From positions 1 through 8,973 of the forward strand of contig CAZIOI010000023.1 of the NCBI GenBank assembly GCA_964540855.1: 8,973 nt of DNA, read 5' to 3'. Under the pieces are notes generated by a model. It worked only from the letters and a program-made list of their open reading frames with translations. It was not told the origin of the DNA and made no database searches. This document shows, piece by piece, positions 4,774-8,973 of this stretch. How positions within the stretch are numbered: position 1 is the first letter of the stretch; each line of letters opens with the position of its first letter. The stretch comes from CAZIOI01 sp964540855 (lineage in GTDB: Bacteria; Patescibacteriota; UBA1384; DTJR01). The position numbers and the translations under genes were made by a program.

Positions 4774-6831
4774 TCATTTGGATATCAATATAACAATGCT
4801 CTTATTTTTTACTTTGTAGCTAGGCCCATTGACGGGTTTTTCTTGCCCGATTTCGCAAATGTCATTTGGATAATCTTGACTCGTATCTGCAAATAAAAAC
4901 CATTTTTTCGCCTCGATATTTGGCAGCTCAAAATCAAGTTCTTGCTCGTCCATATTCATCATGACGTGAATATCTGTTTCTTGGCTTTTTGCACCAAATG
5001 TTAACGACAAGACGCGCGAAGCGTTGTTATCCCAGCCGGGTTTATTTATTTCGCAGCCATGAAAGCTTATATCGGGAGTACCTTTTTTATTAGTTTCGCC
5101 GCAAAAAAAGTTTTTGCAGTGTAGGCTGTAGTTTCGTTTTTTTAGCTGAATCATCAATTTAAAAAAGCGAAGCAAATCCTTGTTTTTTTCTACCAAATTC
5201 CAATCAAACCAGCTAATTTCACTGTCTTGGCAATAAGCGTTATTATTGCCCTTTTGCGTTCTGCCGACTTCGTCGCCGGAAAGGATCATCGGCATTCCTC
5301 TTGATAAAAGTAAAATCGCAGCCATATTTTTGATCTGGCGTTTTCTAAAGTTGTTAATACCCTCGTCTTGTGTTTCTCCCTCTGCGCCATAATTGCAACT
5401 GCAATTTTCATTTATACCGTCGTTATTGTTCTCTCCGTTTGCTTCATTATGTTTTTGATCATACGAAACCAAATCCATCATTGTGAAACCGTCGTGGCTT
5501 GTTACAAAATTGACGCTGTTTATGGGTAGCTGTCCCTTGGTTTGGTATATGTCAGCACTACCTGAAATTCTTGAAGCAATTGCGCCCGATAAACCCATGT
5601 CCCCCCTGACGAATTTTCTGACTTCATCGCGAAATCGGCCGTTCCATTCGGCCCATCGGTAACCGGGGAAATAACCGACTTGATACAACCCTGCCGCATC
5701 CCACGCTTCGGCAATTATCTTTGTTTCTGAAAGTTCTTGCGACAATTCTATCGCCCATGGTAGGGGAGGTCTGGCGAGTGGAGTCCCGTCCTCGCCGCGC
5801 GATAAAATAGAGGCTTCATCAAATCTAAAGCCATCAACGTGAAATTCTTTTACCCAATATTCCAGACAATCGGTTATAAATTTAACAACTATGGGATGAT
5901 TGCAATTTAAGGTATTACCACATCCCGAAAAATCCATATAATAATTTTTATCAGGCGGCAACATATAGTAAATATTATTTGCAAGCCCTTTCATACTGAT
6001 TGTCGGTCCGCTCTGATTGCCTTCGCCCGTATAACCGAAAACAATATCTAGAATTACTTCTATGTCGGCCTTATGAAGTTCTTTGATCAGATCTTTCAAT
6101 TCATTAAGACAATCAGGGCTTGTTGGCTCGACAAAATATGAATTTTCAGGTGAAAAAAACGCGATTGTCCCGTATCCCCAGTAGTTCTTTAGTCCATTGT
6201 GCGGTAATGGGTCTTTGGAATCAAATTTGAAAATCGGCAAAAGTTCTACGGCCGTAATCCCCAAGTCTTTAAGATAGGGAATTTTGTCAATCAAGCCCTT
6301 AAACTTACCCGGGTATTTCACATTGGCACTTGGCGATTTTGTAAATGTCCCTATGTGCATCTCATATATTATTGATTCATTTGCCGGATTTTTCAGGGGA
6401 TGGTCGCCTTCCCAATCATAGTTCTTGTTATTTAGAATCATCGACCTCAAGGAGGTTTCAATATTGTCAGAATTGTCCATTGCGCTCTGTTTTGACCACA
6501 ATCCATCGCCTATCGCCTTTGAGTATGGATCAATCAAGACCTTGTTTTTGTTGAATTTTAGTCCTTCCTGTGAGTTTGAGGGGCCATCAACTCTGTATGC
6601 GTAGAACCATCCCGGCTTGAGATCCTCAACGAAAATATGCCAAAAATTAAATGTGTTATTGTTGAGTTTGTCGAGACTAAAAACTTGTGCCGGTTGTTTA
6701 CTATCGGAGTTTTCAAATATAAGTAATTCTACACCAGTTGCTTGTTCGCTAAAAACCGAAAAATTAATGCCGTCCTCGTATACCGTTGCTCCCAGCGGTT
6801 GAGACCAGCCCCTCCTTGATTTAAACATCAT
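4774..6831 (-). CDS. Glycogen debranching enzyme GlgX (GH13, isoamylase/TreX type)
   Basis: A 685-residue enzyme that cleaves alpha-1,6 branches of glycogen, close to the usual GlgX/TreX length. An N-terminal CBM48-like beta domain covers about 8-105 (RRGWSQPLGATVYEDGINFS at 6-25). The GH13 barrel starts near IIYEMHIGTFT (154-164). Catalytic regions: GFRFDEAS (334-341) with nucleophile Asp338; IIAEAWDAAG (372-381) with acid Glu375; and VTSHDGFT (443-450) with His446/Asp447, followed by the GlgX-type HNEANGE (461-467). A beta-sandwich C-domain follows from about 590. Odd point: region I reads DIVFGYTGEGN (262-272) where the family normally has an Asn-His pair, so Gly266-Tyr267 replaces a usually invariant His in the -1 subsite. 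Two tandem ATGs (6831, 6828) compete; GAGG lies two bases before the first and five before the second, so the second may be used. It follows the permease by 14 bases and precedes the GT4 gene by 51. Confidence 0.92.
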   Translation of the reverse strand: MMFKSRRGWSQPLGATVYEDGINFSVFSEQATGVELLIFENSDSKQPAQVFSLDKLNNNTFNFWHIFVEDLKPGWFYAYRVDGPSNSQEGLKFNKNKVLIDPYSKAIGDGLWSKQSAMDNSDNIETSLRSMILNNKNYDWEGDHPLKNPANESIIYEMHIGTFTKSPSANVKYPGKFKGLIDKIPYLKDLGITAVELLPIFKFDSKDPLPHNGLKNYWGYGTIAFFSPENSYFVEPTSPDCLNELKDLIKELHKADIEVILDIVFGYTGEGNQSGPTISMKGLANNIYYMLPPDKNYYMDFSGCGNTLNCNHPIVVKFITDCLEYWVKEFHVDGFRFDEASILSRGEDGTPLARPPLPWAIELSQELSETKIIAEAWDAAGLYQVGYFPGYRWAEWNGRFRDEVRKFVRGDMGLSGAIASRISGSADIYQTKGQLPINSVNFVTSHDGFTMMDLVSYDQKHNEANGENNNDGINENCSCNYGAEGETQDEGINNFRKRQIKNMAAILLLSRGMPMILSGDEVGRTQKGNNNAYCQDSEISWFDWNLVEKNKDLLRFFKLMIQLKKRNYSLHCKNFFCGETNKKGTPDISFHGCEINKPGWDNNASRVLSLTFGAKSQETDIHVMMNMDEQELDFELPNIEAKKWFLFADTSQDYPNDICEIGQEKPVNGPSYKVKNKSIVILISK

Positions 6832-6845
6832 ATCCTCGATTTGCT

Positions 6846-8030
6846 TTATTCGTATCTTAATGCGTTGAGCGGATCAATTTTTGCGGCTCTGCCCGCAGGA
6901 TAAAATCCGGTCATAAAACCAATAACCAAAGATGACACTATTATGGCACCAATAAAGAACATCGGGGTGTAGAATAATTCTACAGGATCACCACCCAATC
7001 TTTTAGCTAGGTTTGTTAATATCGTGTTTGTTATTACACCTATAAGCCAACCGGAAAGAACCCCGACAATTCCGCCGGCGGCACCCATAAAAATTGCTTC
7101 TAAAAGAAATATTTTTTTGATGTCACTGGCGGTTGCGCCCAACACGCGCATAATTCCTATTTCTCTTGTCCTTTCTAATAATGAAATTGTTAAGGTGTTG
7201 AACATGCCGAGACTCGCGACTAAGAGCGCTATTAAACCGAATCCGAACAAAACGTAGCGCAGAATTTCAAAAACTTGATTCATCTTTTGGATAGTCTCAG
7301 CAACCGAATAAATGCTTAATCCCATAGATTCAAATTCACTTCTGGCCGATGAAGCAAACGATGTGTCTTTAATCTTTGCCTTTATCGTTGAAAACGACAT
7401 TGATTGCGGAACAGTCAGTTTTTTAATCGGAATGTATATGATATTGCTCGCCGTTTCTTCTGTTACTGCGGCAATCTTGAGAGTCATCGTTTGCTTATCT
7501 TCAACATTGTCAGGATCATAATAAATTGCAACCTTAACTTCTTTGTCTATTGCATCCTCAACTTGTGAGAATCCTAGAGCTTCTGATGCCGATTTGGAGA
7601 TTATCAACGATTTAATGTCGTCGTCGTTAGAATATTCTTTGCCAGCTAAATATCTTAATGATTCTAAAGATAAATAATTTTGATCCACACTATAAGCTGT
7701 TGAGTCGGTCTCTGTATCTCCTATTGCCAAATGTCCGGAAAATGCGTAGCTCAATCCTACGCTATCTATCTGCGGCAATGCTTTGATTTTGTCTGCAACT
7801 TGCGAATTCATTTTCAATATATTTGAATTTCCGGAGGTAAGCGAATATGTTAGCAGGGCATCGGAAGATGATATTTTACTTAAAGTTAGCTTTTGCAATC
7901 CGAAACCGAAGGAAACCAAAACTATAATCGCTGCCATACCAATTGATATAGCTATTATGGTCAAGAGAGTCCTCAATTTATTGTTAAAAAAAGTCGAAAA
8001 TACTACCTCTAAGGCGTCTGTCATTTTCAT
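6846..8030 (-). CDS. ABC transporter permease, MacB/FtsX family
   Basis: A 394-residue membrane protein with MacB/LolC topology. One N-terminal transmembrane helix (about 20-45) is followed by an extracytoplasmic MacB-type domain (about 46-255) and an FtsX domain with three helices (about 259-284, 308-338, 356-378). ERTREIGIMRVLGAT (286-300) is the cytoplasmic coupling segment that contacts the ATPase, and the C-terminus GFYPAGRAAKIDPLNALRYE is characteristic. Such systems act by mechanotransmission rather than by carrying substrate through the membrane; known members export macrolides or peptides, move lipoproteins or control cell-wall enzymes. The ATG at 8030 overlaps the ATPase stop by four bases (ATGA), indicating translational coupling and a shared complex; Met3 (8024) is an alternative start. 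No adaptor or outer-membrane partner is present, as expected for a one-membrane cell. The substrate is not readable; the glycogen genes downstream give no clear clue. Confidence 0.9.
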   Translation of the reverse strand: MKMTDALEVVFSTFFNNKLRTLLTIIAISIGMAAIIVLVSFGFGLQKLTLSKISSSDALLTYSLTSGNSNILKMNSQVADKIKALPQIDSVGLSYAFSGHLAIGDTETDSTAYSVDQNYLSLESLRYLAGKEYSNDDDIKSLIISKSASEALGFSQVEDAIDKEVKVAIYYDPDNVEDKQTMTLKIAAVTEETASNIIYIPIKKLTVPQSMSFSTIKAKIKDTSFASSARSEFESMGLSIYSVAETIQKMNQVFEILRYVLFGFGLIALLVASLGMFNTLTISLLERTREIGIMRVLGATASDIKKIFLLEAIFMGAAGGIVGVLSGWLIGVITNTILTNLAKRLGGDPVELFYTPMFFIGAIIVSSLVIGFMTGFYPAGRAAKIDPLNALRYE

Positions 8031-8779
8031 TTCAATTCCACCTTTATCTGCTCGTGTTCTTTTTCGTTAAAATTTTCCACATGACCACGCCTCTCAACCT
8101 TGGCGATTTGTCCGTCTTTCAGATAGTAAATAGTGTCGGCATATTTAAGATATTCACTATTGTGAGTGACCAATATTAACGTACGCTTCGATTTCTTGTT
8201 AAGCTGATCCAGTAGATCCATTACTTCTTGAGCAGCCTTTGAATCTAGCGAACCTGTTGGCTCGTCAACAATAAATATCCATGGGTTATTAATAAGCGCC
8301 CTAGCGATGGCGATTCTCTGTTGTTGCCCTCCAGAAATTTCAGTCGGTATTCGATATGCTAATTTTTTAAGACCGAACATTTCAATCAGTTCCATTGCAC
8401 GACGCATTCTCCTTTTTCTAGGGATACCGTCAATTAATTGTGGTAGGGCGACGTTCTTTATGACATTAAAAGACTTTATAATGTTGAACTGCTGAAAAAT
8501 CATACCAATTTTTTTGTTTCTTATCTCTGCAAGCTCGCGCTGCGTCATTCTTGACAAGTCCTCGCCACGCAAAATAACCTGTCCGGACGTTGGCTTTTCT
8601 AGACCCGCTAAACAGTTTAAGAGTGTTGATTTACCGCAACCGGAGGGTCCAAAAAGCATTACGTACTCACCAGCGTATATATCAAGACTGACGTCATTAA
8701 GCGCCCTAAACCTACCGTCACCTTTCCCGAATTCCTTAATGACGTTTTTAACCTTTATGATTGGTTGTTTTTCTGTCAT
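8027..8779 (-). CDS. ABC transporter ATP-binding protein, MacB/LolD type
   Basis: A 250-residue ATPase that powers the adjoining permease; two copies would dimerise at the inner face of the membrane. All motifs are intact: Walker A GPSGCGKS (44-51), Q-loop IFQQFN (94-99), signature ISGGQQQR (148-155), Walker B IFIVDEPTG (168-176), D-loop SLDS (177-180) and H-loop His206. The Leu usual at the first signature position is Ile, a mild change. ALNDVSLDIYAGEYVMLFGP is typical of the MacB/LolD subgroup. A charged C-terminal extension of about 20 residues (Glu/Lys-rich) follows the core. The ATG at 8779 is chosen because the homologous N-terminus begins just after it; its AGGAG abuts the ATG with no spacer, which is unusual. 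It is the first gene of the probable five-gene operon. Confidence 0.93.
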   Translation of the reverse strand: MTEKQPIIKVKNVIKEFGKGDGRFRALNDVSLDIYAGEYVMLFGPSGCGKSTLLNCLAGLEKPTSGQVILRGEDLSRMTQRELAEIRNKKIGMIFQQFNIIKSFNVIKNVALPQLIDGIPRKRRMRRAMELIEMFGLKKLAYRIPTEISGGQQQRIAIARALINNPWIFIVDEPTGSLDSKAAQEVMDLLDQLNKKSKRTLILVTHNSEYLKYADTIYYLKDGQIAKVERRGHVENFNEKEHEQIKVELK

Positions 8780-8784
8780 CTCCT
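8780..8784 (-). promoter_or_regulatory. Shine-Dalgarno directly abutting the ATPase start
   Basis: AGGAG (8784-8780 on the - strand) is followed at once by the ATG (8779-8777), leaving no spacer, against the usual 5-9 bases. No other start codon lies within reach downstream before the conserved N-terminal strand. Initiation may be inefficient, or the purine run may be coincidental. Confidence 0.45.
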
Positions 8785-8815
8785 ACAAATTTATTCTACA
8801 TACTTTTGTTTTAAA

Positions 8816-8846
8816 ATTATATATTGACTTTTCCAAGTTTTGTCTT
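8816..8846 (-). promoter_or_regulatory. Possible promoter of the ABC/glycogen operon
   Basis: On the - strand a perfect TATAAT lies at 8821-8816, 36 bases before the ATPase ATG. The best -35 partners are poor: AAGACA at 8846-8841 (spacer 19) or GACAAA at 8844-8839 (spacer 17). The region is very AT-rich, so a chance TATAAT is likely enough to keep this tentative. Confidence 0.35.
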
Positions 8847-8907
8847 TTTCGTTTTTAATTTTGCGTTATTCTGTTGTGTTTTTACGCTATAAATTTTACG
8901 TTTTACA

Positions 8908-8973
8908 TTATCTTACAATATCTTCAACTTCTTCAACCAGCTGAAGTTTTCTTCTAGGATTTGAACAATGATT
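8908..8973 (-). other. Possible 3' end of an upstream gene, cut by the window edge
   Basis: On the - strand two frames are open from the edge: one ending with TAA at 8915-8913 (last residues ENFSWLKKLKIL) and one with TAA at 8910-8908 (last residues QLVEEVEDIVR). The first reads more like a protein end, but 20 codons are too few to decide. The bases between here and 8780 hold no gene and are strongly AT-rich. Confidence 0.3.

Noticed and set aside
1..8973. Insertion sequence, integrase or attachment site explaining the GC-rich pilin unit
   Set aside because: I see no transposase, integrase, flanking direct repeats or terminal inverted repeats around 60-430, so foreign origin rests on base composition alone.

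Overview
The window is most consistent with a small-genome bacterium, probably of the Patescibacteria/CPR (Parcubacteria-like) group. This is inferred from protein style: the stand-alone PD-(D/E)XK nuclease opening SYYNPPRYRNLFDP, the GH57 + GT4 + GlgX glycogen set, and a lone Flp-type pilin. It is not proven by any marker gene. Most genes look AT-rich (about 40% GC by eye), with two GC-rich exceptions: the pilin unit at about 115-425 and the non-coding segment at about 1880-2050.

Layout, left to right. (1) At 60-430 on the + strand lies a self-contained transcription unit: consensus promoter, small hairpin, near-perfect Shine-Dalgarno, a 77-residue Flp-like type IV pilin and an intrinsic terminator. 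(2) Everything else is on the - strand. A DJ-1/PfpI-family protein (439-957) follows a Cas4/RecB-like PD-(D/E)XK nuclease with four cysteines (966-1832); the nuclease stop lies inside the next gene's Shine-Dalgarno. (3) The gene-free stretch 1833-2121 carries what I read as an independent ~173-nt structured RNA on the - strand, with a TTGACG-17-TACTAT promoter, five nested helices and a terminator hairpin. (4) 2122-8779 looks like one five-gene operon, transcribed right to left: ABC ATPase, MacB/FtsX-type permease, glycogen debranching enzyme GlgX, GT4 glycogen-synthase-like glycosyltransferase, GH57 alpha-amylase-like hydrolase. Spacings are a 4-nt overlap, then 14, 51 and 9 nt.

How they fit together: the GT4, GH57 and GlgX genes form an alpha-glucan (glycogen-like) synthesis and turnover module. 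The upstream ABC pair is a MacB/LolCDE-like transporter of unknown substrate that appears to be co-transcribed. No branching enzyme, ADP-glucose pyrophosphorylase or phosphorylase is present in the window.

The points most worth a second look are the candidate structured RNA with a C-rich (anti-Shine-Dalgarno-like) apical loop; the GC-rich orphan pilin cassette, which looks compositionally foreign; and the GlgX, whose GH13 region I carries Gly-Tyr where the family normally has Asn-His.
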